Source: DSNY01 sp016861185 (lineage in GTDB: Bacteria > Pseudomonadota > Gammaproteobacteria > Burkholderiales > Burkholderiaceae_F). Taken from it: DNA of 12,786 bases. This document shows, piece by piece, positions 1-6,578 of this stretch. Numbering within the stretch: position 1 is the first letter of the stretch; every line of letters starts with the position of its first letter. The stretch is taken from contig SZOR01000112.1 of the NCBI GenBank assembly GCA_030263275.1, positions 1 to 12,786 on the forward strand, read 5' to 3'. The translations under genes and the position numbers were made by a program. The notes below the pieces were generated by a model, which was not told where the DNA came from, did no database searches, and was given only the letters and a program-made list of their open reading frames with translations.

Positions 1-574
1 CATCGGCCTTCGCGAGGGCCTCGCGATACGCGGCGCGCGCCTCCTCGATCCTGTTCTGCGCGACCAGGATGTCGCCGCGCCGATCGGCGAACGCGGCCGC
101 GTGCGCGCCGGGAACGTCGCCGGACAGCGTCTTCAGCGCCTCGTCGTACGCCTTTTCGTCGAGCAGCACGCCGGCCAGCCGTACGCGCGCGATCGGCGCG
201 AACTCGGCGCGGCCCGACTTTTCGATCACCCAGACCAGCTGCGCTTTGGCCGCGTTCAGATCGCCCGCCTCGTGGTAGGCCTTCGCGGCATTGAGCGCCG
301 CCATCGGCGCGTACACCGTGCGGCCGTACTGCTCGATGATCGTGCCGGCCAGCTCCTTCGTGCGCGCGGCGTCGCGCGCCGCGAGCGCCTTGAGGAACTG
401 CTCGTAGACCGCCGCCGCCTGGCTGGCCTGGTTGCGCTCGTACCAGCGCCAGCCGTTGTATGCGGCGAAGGCGAACAGCACCAGCGTGACGACGGTGAGG
501 ATGAAGTTGCCGTACTTGTCCCACCACGCCTTGAAGGTCGCAAGCTGTTCCTGTTCCTGCAGATCGTAGGCCAT
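1..574 (-). CDS. yfgM: YfgM-like membrane-anchored TPR protein (3' end missing)
   Basis: The ATG at 574 opens 191 codons that run off the left edge, so the C-terminus is missing; family members are usually a little over 200 residues. The N-terminus is short and cytoplasmic (MAYDLQEQEQ), followed by one membrane helix at about residues 22-42 with aromatic borders. The rest is an Ala-rich helical domain with TPR-like periodicity (YEQFLKAL, AALNAAKAYHEAGD, EEARAAYREALAKA). YfgM is an inner-membrane ancillary subunit of the SecYEG translocon with a periplasmic TPR domain, linked to PpiD and envelope chaperones. Its place directly after hisS, usually followed by bamB and der, supports the name. 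The start lies 24 bases after the hisS stop and has a good ribosome site, AGGGAG, about 10 bases upstream. Family assignment is firm; the precise role is inferred from homologues. Confidence 0.88.
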   Translation of the reverse strand, partial: MAYDLQEQEQLATFKAWWDKYGNFILTVVTLVLFAFAAYNGWRWYERNQASQAAAVYEQFLKALAARDAARTKELAGTIIEQYGRTVYAPMAALNAAKAYHEAGDLNAAKAQLVWVIEKSGRAEFAPIARVRLAGVLLDEKAYDEALKTLSGDVPGAHAAAFADRRGDILVAQNRIEEARAAYREALAKAD

Positions 575-598
575 GCCCGATACGCTCCCTTGTTGTCC

Positions 599-1900
599 CT
601 ATTCCGACAGCGACTCCAGCGCCTCGACCAGCGCGTCACCGAGCCGGTCCAGCGCGACCGCCTTCTGTTCGGCGAACGGCCACGCGCCGTCGCGCGCGCG
701 CAGCGCCTTGACCGCCGCCGTGCCGGCCGCCAGCTCCGCTTCGCCGACGATCACTGCGAACTCCGCGCCGCTGGCATCCGCTTTCTTCATCTGCGACTTC
801 AGGCTCGACTCGCCGGCGTGCAGCAGCACGTCGAGGCCGGTGTCGCGCATCGACTCGGCGGCGCGCATCGCGGCGGCGAGCGTGACGCCGCCCTGGTGCA
901 GCACGTAGACGTCGCACAGCGGCCGCTGCGGCACGCCGGCGGCTTCGCGCATCAGATCGATGACGCGCTCGACGCCGATCGCGAAGCCGCACGCCGGCGC
1001 GGGTTTGCCGCCGAGCATCTCGATCAGCGGATCGTAGCGGCCGCCGCCGCAGATCGTCCCCTGCGCCCCCAGGCGGTCGGTGATCCACTCGAAGACCGTC
1101 AGGTTGTAGTAGTCGAGCCCGCGTACAAGCCGCGGGTTGATCGCGTATTCGACGCCATTGGCGCGCAGCAGCTGCTGCAGCCGCTCGAAGTGCGCGCGGG
1201 AGGCGTCGCCGAGGTACTCGATCAGCCGCGGCGCGCCTTCGACGAGCGGCTGCATCGCCGGGTTCTTGGTGTCCAGGATGCGCAGCGGATTGGTGTGCAG
1301 GCGGCGTCGCGCGTCGGCATCGAGCTGGCCGTGGTGCCGCTCGAAGTACGCGACCAGGTCCTTGCGGTGCTGCAGCCTTTCGTCGAGCTGGCCCAGCGAA
1401 TTCAGCTCGAGGCGCACCGGGCCGACGCCCAGCACGTCCCATAGCCGCTTGAGCATCAGGATCAGCTCCGCGTCGACGTCCGGCCCCGGGAAGCCCAGCG
1501 CTTCGGCGCCGACCTGATGAAACTGCCGGTAGCGGCCGCGCTGCGGTCGCTCGTGGCGGAACATCGGACCCATGTACCAGAGCCGGCGCGGGCCGTCGTA
1601 CAGCAGGTTGTGCTCGATCACCGCGCGCACGACCGACGCGGTGTTCTCCGGCCGCAGCGTGAGCTGCTCGCCGTTCAGCGTGTCGGTGAAGGAGTACATC
1701 TCCTTCTCGACGATGTCGGTCACCTCGCCGATGCCGCGCGTGAACACCGCCGTGTGCTCGAGGATCGGCGTGCGGATCTGCTGGTAGCCGTAGCTCTTCA
1801 GCAGATCGACGACGCGCGCCTCGAACGTCTCCCACAGCGGCGCGTCCGCGGGCAACAGATCGTTCATGCCGCGGATCGCAGCAAGCTTCTGTTTGCTCAT
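599..1900 (-). CDS. hisS: Histidyl-tRNA synthetase
   Basis: Encodes 433 residues, close to the roughly 424 of the E. coli enzyme. HisRS is a cytoplasmic class II synthetase that charges tRNA-His with histidine using ATP. Visible landmarks are the N-terminal IRGMNDLLP; class II motif 2 around residues 111-131 (GPMFRHERPQRGRYRQFHQ), which holds the ATP-binding Arg; the histidine-specific HisA signature at 258-271 (LVRGLDYYNLTVFE); a glycine-rich GTICGGGRYDPLI segment; and motif 3 at 305-313 (GFAIGVERV). The C-terminal anticodon-binding domain begins near residue 328 (LCDVYVLHQG). The reading frame stays open far upstream, but MSKQKLAAIRG at 1900 is the family start. It lies 5 bases after the ispG stop, with a weak purine-rich GAAGAAG just before it, which fits coupling to ispG. 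Confidence 0.98.
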   Translation of the reverse strand: MSKQKLAAIRGMNDLLPADAPLWETFEARVVDLLKSYGYQQIRTPILEHTAVFTRGIGEVTDIVEKEMYSFTDTLNGEQLTLRPENTASVVRAVIEHNLLYDGPRRLWYMGPMFRHERPQRGRYRQFHQVGAEALGFPGPDVDAELILMLKRLWDVLGVGPVRLELNSLGQLDERLQHRKDLVAYFERHHGQLDADARRRLHTNPLRILDTKNPAMQPLVEGAPRLIEYLGDASRAHFERLQQLLRANGVEYAINPRLVRGLDYYNLTVFEWITDRLGAQGTICGGGRYDPLIEMLGGKPAPACGFAIGVERVIDLMREAAGVPQRPLCDVYVLHQGGVTLAAAMRAAESMRDTGLDVLLHAGESSLKSQMKKADASGAEFAVIVGEAELAAGTAAVKALRARDGAWPFAEQKAVALDRLGDALVEALESLSE

Positions 1901-1905
1901 CTTCT

Positions 1906-3186
1906 TCAGGCGTGCGCGCGCCCGTACCTGCGCTGCACGTAGTCCTCGACGATCGCCTGGAACTCCTCGGCGATCCGTTCCCCCTTCAGCGTCACCGTGC
2001 GCTCGCCGTCGACGAACACGGGCGCCACGGGAAGTTCGCCGGTGCCAGGCAGGCTGATACCGACGTTCGCGTGCTTGCTTTCGCCCGGACCGTTGACCAC
2101 GCAGCCCATCACCGCAACGTGCATCGATTCGACGCCCGGATACTGCGCGCGCCAGACGGGCATCTGCGTGCGCAGATAGGCCTGGATCTTGTCGGCGAGC
2201 TCCTGGAAGAAGGTGCTCGTCGTCCGCCCGCAGCCGGGACAGGCGATCACCTGCGGCGCGAACGCGCGCAAGCCGAGCGCCTGCAGGATCTGCTGCGCGA
2301 CTTCGACTTCCTTGGTGCGCGGCTCGCCGGGCGCGGGCGTCAGCGAAACGCGGATCGTGTCGCCGATGCCTTCCTGCAGCAGCACCGCCAGCGCCGCGGT
2401 CGACGCGACGATGCCCTTGCTGCCGATGCCGGCCTCGGTGAGCCCCAGATGCAGCGGGTAGTCGCAACGGCGCGCCAGCTCACGATAGACGGTGATCAGG
2501 TCCTGCACGCCGCTGACCTTGGCCGAAAGGACGATCCGGTCGCCGGACAGACCGAGCGACTCGGCGCGCTGCGCGCTTTCGATCGCCGAGCGCACGAGCG
2601 CCTCGCGCAGCACTTCGCTCGCATCCGACGGTTCAGCGCGCCGCGCGTTGTCGTCCATCATGCGCGCCAGCAGCTCCTGGTCGAGGCTGCCCCAGTTGAC
2701 GCCGATGCGCACCGGCTTGCCGTAACGGCACGCGACCTCGATCATCCGGGCGAAGTTGTCCTCGCGCCTGGCGCCCTTGCCGACGTTACCCGGATTGATC
2801 CGATACTTCGACAGCGCCTGTGCGCAATCCGGATGCTGCGTCAGCAGCTTGTGGCCGTTGTAGTGGAAGTCGCCGACCAGCGGAACGTCCACGCCCATGC
2901 GGTCGAGCTGGGCACGGATCGCGGCAACCTCGCGCGCTGCCTCCGGCGTGTTGACCGTGATGCGGACGACCTCCGAGCCGGCGGCTGCAAGCTCCTTGAC
3001 CTGGATCGCGGTGGCGATCGCATCGGCCGTATCGGTGTTGGTCATCGACTGCACGAGCACCGGCGCACCGCCGCCGATGCGCACGGCGCGGTCGCCCCAG
3101 CGCACCTCGACCTGCCGCGTGCGGCGCCGGGCGGAGGCACCCGCGCGCGTCGGCGCGCAGTTCCAGGCGTCGGTCGGCGACTTCAT
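1906..3186 (-). CDS. ispG: 4-hydroxy-3-methylbut-2-en-1-yl diphosphate synthase (MEP pathway, Fe-S)
   Basis: Encodes 426 residues. IspG (GcpE) converts the cyclic diphosphate MEcPP to HMBPP, the penultimate step of the MEP isoprenoid pathway, using a [4Fe-4S] cluster and flavodoxin or ferredoxin electrons. The TIM-barrel half opens with VLVQSMTNTDT and carries VGDFHYNGH, then INPGNVG and GVNWGSL. The cluster ligands are visible in the C-terminal half: CPGC at residues 316 and 319, and the third Cys at 362 within GCVVNGPGES, followed by the Glu ligand at 369. This matches Cys, Cys, Cys, Glu in the E. coli enzyme. An insertion relative to E. coli (which has about 370 residues) is typical of betaproteobacterial forms. 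The ATG at 3186 lies 8 bases after the rodZ stop, with AGTAGG about 7 bases upstream. The first ~25 residues, rich in Arg and Ala, are variable, so the exact start is slightly uncertain. Confidence 0.98.
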   Translation of the reverse strand: MKSPTDAWNCAPTRAGASARRRTRQVEVRWGDRAVRIGGGAPVLVQSMTNTDTADAIATAIQVKELAAAGSEVVRITVNTPEAAREVAAIRAQLDRMGVDVPLVGDFHYNGHKLLTQHPDCAQALSKYRINPGNVGKGARREDNFARMIEVACRYGKPVRIGVNWGSLDQELLARMMDDNARRAEPSDASEVLREALVRSAIESAQRAESLGLSGDRIVLSAKVSGVQDLITVYRELARRCDYPLHLGLTEAGIGSKGIVASTAALAVLLQEGIGDTIRVSLTPAPGEPRTKEVEVAQQILQALGLRAFAPQVIACPGCGRTTSTFFQELADKIQAYLRTQMPVWRAQYPGVESMHVAVMGCVVNGPGESKHANVGISLPGTGELPVAPVFVDGERTVTLKGERIAEEFQAIVEDYVQRRYGRAHA

Positions 3187-3194
3187 CCGCTTGC

Positions 3195-4070
3195 CTACTC
3201 GAGCGTCACGCGCGCGACGTTTTCAATGCTCGTCAGCGGCTTCAGGTCGATCGCGCGTCCGCGATACTCGAGCGTCACCGCCGAGGCATTGCCGATCACC
3301 AGCTTGAACGGCGGCTTGCCGTCGAGCTTCTGCTCGGATCCGGCGTCGTTGTTCTGCGACAGCAGCACGCGCCCGTCGGCCTGCGTGACCTCGACCCATG
3401 CGCGCTCGCGGAACGCGAGGCGGATCGGGTTCGCAGACGCCGGCGCAGGGGCAGTCGCGACGACCGGTTCGGCTGCGGCAGCCGGCACCGCGGCGTCGGG
3501 TGCACTGGCTTGCGCCGACGGACTGGCCGCGCTCACGGAGGGCGAATCGCTTGCGACTGGCGCGGCGGGCGCAGGCTGCGTCGCAGCCTGTCCGCGCTCT
3601 GCCGCCGGCGGCGCTGAACGCGTCGACAGCCAGCCGATGATGCCGAACGCGATCAGCGCACCAACGGCGCCGATGATCACCACGCTGCGCGAGACCCATT
3701 CGCGCGTTGCGTCGCGGACAACTTGCGACGGACCGGCCGTTGCGCTTTCTGCACCGGTTTCCGCAGGCGCTAACCGTGCCCGCAATGCGTCGAGCAAGGG
3801 AGCCGGATCGATCCGCAGCTCCTTCGCGTAGTTGCGCACGAACCCGCGCACGAAGGGGCCGCCGGGAAGGCGGTCGAGATCCTCCGCCTCGATCGCCGCG
3901 ATCTGCTTCGGATGCAGGCGCAAGCGCGCCGCCATGTCCACAACGGAAATACCCTGGCGCTCGCGCTCCGCGGCCAACATTCGGCCGTAGGAGGCCGTCG
4001 GCGCGACCACCGCGTCCTCGACGCGCGGCGCCGCCTGTGCCTCGGGCACCGCTTCGGTCGACTCAGTCAT
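3195..4070 (-). CDS. rodZ: RodZ-like cytoskeletal protein (HTH + TM + DUF4115)
   Basis: Encodes 291 residues in the RodZ layout. A cytoplasmic Xre-type helix-turn-helix spans about residues 27-92 (MLAAERERQGISVVDMAARL, then LPGGPFVRGFVRNYAKEL). One membrane helix follows at about 128-148 (VVIIGAVGALIAFGIIGWL), then an Ala/Pro/Ser-rich periplasmic linker at about 150-212, and a C-terminal beta-rich DUF4115 domain at about 215-291 (WVEVTQADGRVLL, KPPFKLVIGNA). RodZ links MreB to the wall-elongation machinery; in this position some genomes label it simply a helix-turn-helix protein. The ATG at 4070 is inside the end of pilW: the two genes overlap by 8 bases (ATGACTGA). GAGGAG lies about 6 bases upstream, so translation is probably coupled but well primed. 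Low similarity of the linker is normal for the family. Confidence 0.93.
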   Translation of the reverse strand: MTESTEAVPEAQAAPRVEDAVVAPTASYGRMLAAERERQGISVVDMAARLRLHPKQIAAIEAEDLDRLPGGPFVRGFVRNYAKELRIDPAPLLDALRARLAPAETGAESATAGPSQVVRDATREWVSRSVVIIGAVGALIAFGIIGWLSTRSAPPAAERGQAATQPAPAAPVASDSPSVSAASPSAQASAPDAAVPAAAAEPVVATAPAPASANPIRLAFRERAWVEVTQADGRVLLSQNNDAGSEQKLDGKPPFKLVIGNASAVTLEYRGRAIDLKPLTSIENVARVTLE

Positions 4071-4860
4071 CGAACGCTCCTCGCCGCAACGCCGAAGCCT
4101 CGCGCGAGTTCGGGAACTGCCGGCGCAGCTCGTCGGCAAACTGGCGCTCGGTGCGCAGGTCGCCGTTGGCGCGTGCGATGCGCAGCCCGAGCCACAGCGT
4201 CTCTGCCGTTGCGTCAACCTGCTTTTCGAGCAGCCCGTAGTAGAAAGCCGCCCGATCGAGCTGGCGCGTCGCCAGGTACAGCCGAGCGAGATGGAACTTG
4301 GTGAACGGGCTCGTCGCGTCCAGCTCGAACGAGCGCCGCAGATGCTGCTCGGCGGCCTTGTAGTCGCGCACCTGCATCATGCAGACGCCGGCGTTCTGCA
4401 TCGCCTTGCCCGGCGTGGCGTACAGCTTGTTCTGCGCCGCGCGCAGAAAGTATTCGACCGATTCGCGCTCGCGCCCGGTCTGGCACAGATACCAGCCGTA
4501 GTTGTTGTTCAGTTCGGGGCTGGCCGGATCGAGCTTGAGCGCACGCGCGAAGTTGGCGTCGGCTTCGCGCCGGTCACCGAGATCCATGTAGATCAGGCCG
4601 AGCAGGCCGTATGCCTCGGCGTAGTTCGGATCGGCCTGCAGCGCGCGCTGCGCTTCTTCAAGCGCGATGTTGAACTGCGCCTTCTGGTAGTAGCTCGCCG
4701 CGAGCTGCAGCCGGATGTCGGCGCGCTTGCGCGCGTCGGCGTCGACCGCCGGCGGCGCCGACGCCGCGGACTGCGGCGCACCGTCGACCGTGGTCGTCGT
4801 CGTGCACGCCGCCCCCAGCACGGACAACGCGGCGGCCACTAGCGGGATCCAGGAACGCAT
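4063..4860 (-). CDS. pilW: Type IV pilus assembly lipoprotein PilW/PilF (TPR)
   Basis: Encodes 265 residues. The N-terminus is a lipoprotein signal (MRSWIPLVAAALSVLGAAC), with Cys19 as the expected lipidated residue. Position -3 is Gly rather than the usual Leu, so the lipobox is slightly atypical. A run of five Thr follows the Cys. From about residue 48 the protein is a string of TPR units, including ALEEAQRALQADPNYAEAYG, LGLIYMDLGDRREADANFA and NNNYGWYLCQTGRERESVEY. The NNYGWYLC stretch is typical of PilF/PilW, the outer-membrane pilotin that lets the secretin PilQ multimerise for type IV pili. The position between rlmN and rodZ is the usual one in beta- and gammaproteobacteria. A strong Shine-Dalgarno site, GGAGG, sits 4 bases before the ATG, and the gene starts 11 bases after the rlmN stop. 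Confidence 0.95.
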   Translation of the reverse strand: MRSWIPLVAAALSVLGAACTTTTTVDGAPQSAASAPPAVDADARKRADIRLQLAASYYQKAQFNIALEEAQRALQADPNYAEAYGLLGLIYMDLGDRREADANFARALKLDPASPELNNNYGWYLCQTGRERESVEYFLRAAQNKLYATPGKAMQNAGVCMMQVRDYKAAEQHLRRSFELDATSPFTKFHLARLYLATRQLDRAAFYYGLLEKQVDATAETLWLGLRIARANGDLRTERQFADELRRQFPNSREASALRRGAFDD

Positions 4861-4871
4861 GTTGCCTCCAG

Positions 4872-5990
4872 TCAGCGCGCCGCCGCGACGACCGGCGGCA
4901 GGCGCCGTGCCGTCCGGTCGGCGCGCCGCGTCCGGTCCTGCACCTCGCCGGCAAGCTGACCGCACGCCGCGTCGATGTCGTCGCCGCGCGTCTTGCGCGT
5001 GGTCGTGACGATGCCGGCGTCCGTCAGGATCTGAGCGAACGCGCGAATGCGTTCGGCGGGCGAGCGGCGCAGCGCCGAGCCAGGGAACGGGTTGAATGGA
5101 ATCAGGTTGAACTTGCACGGCACGTCGGCCGTCAGCGCGATCAGCTCGCGCGCGTGCGCATCGCCGTCGTTGACGCCCTCGAGCATCACGTACTCGAAGG
5201 TGATGAAGTCGCGCGGCGCGCTCCGCAAGTAGCGCCGGCACGCCGCGAGCAGTTCGCGCAGCGGATACTTGCGGTTCAGCGGCACGAGCTCGTCGCGCAG
5301 CCGGTCGTTCGGCGCGTGCAGCGATACCGCGAGCGCCACCGGGCAGTCGGCAGCCAGGCGATCGATCTGCGGCACCATGCCCGAGGTCGACACCGTTACG
5401 CGCCGCCGCGACAGCCCGTACGCGTTGTCGTCGAGCATCAGCCGCAGGGCAGGCACGACGGCCTCGTAGTTCTGCAGCGGTTCGCCCATGCCCATCAGCA
5501 CGACGTTGCTGATGACACGCTCGTTCTCCGCGGTCAGACCGAGCGCCGCGCGCAACGCGTGCTCGGCCCACCAGAGCTGGCCGACGATCTCGCCGGTTGC
5601 CAGGTTCCTGTTGAAGCCCTGCCTGCCGGTCGAACAGAACATGCAGTTCACCGCGCAACCGGCCTGCGTGGAAACGCACAGCGTGCCGCGATCGTCCTCG
5701 GGGATGAACACGGTTTCGATCGCGTTGCCTTGACCGACGTCGAGCAGCCACTTGCGCGTGCCGTCCGCCGAAGTCGAGTCGCGGACCACCGCGGGCGCGG
5801 CGATCGTCGCGCGCTCGGCCAGCTTGCGGCGCAGCGACTTCGCCAGATCGGTCATCGCGTCGAACCTGCTCGCCCCACGCCGGTGGATCCAGCGCAGAAG
5901 CTGGCGCGCGCGGAAAGGCTTCTCGCCGAGCGATGCGACGAAAGCCGCGAGCCCCGCGGCATCCAGGTCGAGCAGGTTGACGTCGGCCAT
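4872..5990 (-). CDS. rlmN: Dual-specificity 23S rRNA (A2503)/tRNA (A37) C2-methyltransferase
   Basis: Encodes 372 residues, matching the family. RlmN is a radical-SAM enzyme that methylates C2 of A2503 in 23S rRNA and of A37 in a set of tRNAs. The N-terminal accessory domain starts MADVNLLDLD and includes the conserved KPFRARQLLRWIH. The radical-SAM CxxxCxxC motif is at Cys112, Cys116 and Cys119 (GCAVNCMFCSTG). The SAM-binding MGMGEP is at 166-171. Cys343, in GDDIDAACGQL, matches the C-terminal Cys355 of E. coli that carries the transferred methyl group. After GQLAGEV the protein ends in a basic tail of about 20 residues (QDRTRRADRTARRLPPVV). The ATG is 4 bases after the ndk stop and no clear Shine-Dalgarno site is visible, which suggests coupling to ndk. 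Confidence 0.98.
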   Translation of the reverse strand: MADVNLLDLDAAGLAAFVASLGEKPFRARQLLRWIHRRGASRFDAMTDLAKSLRRKLAERATIAAPAVVRDSTSADGTRKWLLDVGQGNAIETVFIPEDDRGTLCVSTQAGCAVNCMFCSTGRQGFNRNLATGEIVGQLWWAEHALRAALGLTAENERVISNVVLMGMGEPLQNYEAVVPALRLMLDDNAYGLSRRRVTVSTSGMVPQIDRLAADCPVALAVSLHAPNDRLRDELVPLNRKYPLRELLAACRRYLRSAPRDFITFEYVMLEGVNDGDAHARELIALTADVPCKFNLIPFNPFPGSALRRSPAERIRAFAQILTDAGIVTTTRKTRGDDIDAACGQLAGEVQDRTRRADRTARRLPPVVAAAR

Positions 5991-5994
5991 CCGG

Positions 5995-6420
5995 TCAGCG
6001 CGAGTGGATGTTCATCGTCGGGAAGAAGAAGGCGACCTCGGTGCGCGCCGTCTCCGGCCCGTCCGAGCCGTGCACCGCGTTCGCGTCGATGCTGTCGGCG
6101 AAGTCGGCGCGGATCGTTCCGGGCGCGGCTTTCTTCGGGTCGGTCGCGCCCATCAGCTCCCGGTTCTTGGCGATCGCGTTCTCGCCCTCGAGCACCTGGA
6201 CCATGATCGGGCCCGACACCATGAAGTTGACGAGATCCTTGAAGAACGGGCGTTCGCGGTGTACCGCGTAGAACGCCTCGGCTTCCGCGCGCGAAAGCTG
6301 CATCATGCGCGCCGCGACGATCTTCAGCCCGGCGGCTTCGAAGCGCGCGAGGATCCGCCCGATCGCGTTCTTGGCGACCGCGTCGGGTTTGATGATGGAG
6401 AGGGTCCTTTCGATGGCCAT
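5995..6420 (-). CDS. ndk: Nucleoside diphosphate kinase
   Basis: Encodes 141 residues, the standard length. Ndk moves the gamma phosphate from ATP to other nucleoside diphosphates through a phospho-histidine, balancing NTP and dNTP pools in the cytoplasm. The sequence begins MAIERTLSIIKPDAV, the typical opening strand. The active-site His117 sits in NAVHGSDG, and the C-terminus ends EVAFFFPTMNIHSR. The upstream 158-base gap makes this the likely first gene of the ndk-rlmN-pilW-rodZ-ispG-hisS-yfgM run. AGGA lies 11 bases before the ATG, a usable but distant ribosome site. I saw no convincing sigma-70 promoter by eye, but the leader contains two strong dyads that are listed separately. Confidence 0.99.
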   Translation of the reverse strand: MAIERTLSIIKPDAVAKNAIGRILARFEAAGLKIVAARMMQLSRAEAEAFYAVHRERPFFKDLVNFMVSGPIMVQVLEGENAIAKNRELMGATDPKKAAPGTIRADFADSIDANAVHGSDGPETARTEVAFFFPTMNIHSR

Positions 6421-6450
6421 GTTGTTGTGCGTCCTGGTTGATGTTCGATC

Positions 6451-6487
6451 CCGCCCGGCCTCGCGCGCTTTCGCTGCGCTCGGGCGG
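6451..6487. repeat. Stem-loop dyad just upstream of ndk
   Basis: The arms CCGCCCG (6451-6457) and CGGGCGG (6481-6487) are perfect inverted repeats around 23 bases that are also GC-rich. The inner sequence can add shorter pairs (GCGC with GCGC). In the ndk transcript this makes a stable hairpin ending about 30 bases before the start codon and about 15 bases before the AGGA ribosome site. No T run follows, so it is not an obvious terminator; it could be an mRNA-stability element or a dispersed repeat. Confidence 0.6.
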
Positions 6488-6508
6488 AGGGCTCGCGCGG
6501 TCGCGCCG

Positions 6509-6524
6509 CCCGGCACGTGCCGGG
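6509..6524. repeat. 16-base perfect palindrome in the ndk leader
   Basis: CCCGGCACGTGCCGGG is its own reverse complement, centred on CACGTG. It lies about 85 bases before the ndk start. As DNA it resembles a symmetric protein-binding site. As RNA the arms could pair, but there is little room for a loop. It is not followed by T residues in the direction of transcription. Confidence 0.7.
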
Positions 6525-6578
6525 ACCCAAAAAAGCTCGACAAATGAAGACCTTGCGCCGCCAAGCAAGCGCGAAATC

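Larger units (their letters stand above)
6421..6578. other. rlmD-ndk intergenic region, probable ndk operon leader
   Basis: This 158-base gap is the only sizeable break in the minus-strand gene series. It contains a T6 tract on the minus strand (6529-6534), two GC-rich dyads at 6451-6487 and 6509-6524, and the ndk ribosome site. The T tract comes before the 6509-6524 dyad in the direction of transcription, so it does not make a normal intrinsic terminator with that dyad. It is probably the leader or promoter region for ndk, but I could not pick out -35 and -10 boxes. No ORF or tRNA was recognised here. Confidence 0.5.

Noticed and set aside
101..1444. A 447-codon plus-strand open frame opposite yfgM and hisS
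   Set aside because: Shadow frame; the sequence is Arg- and Asp-rich without motifs, and the opposite strand encodes intact HisRS.
1912..3831. A 639-codon plus-strand open frame opposite ispG and rodZ
   Set aside because: It lies wholly antisense to real genes with clear catalytic motifs, has no recognisable fold and no ribosome site.
6509..6535. Intrinsic terminator formed by the CACGTG palindrome and the nearby homopolymer
   Set aside because: The T tract lies before the dyad in the minus-strand direction, and the plus strand has A after it, so neither orientation gives stem-then-U-run.
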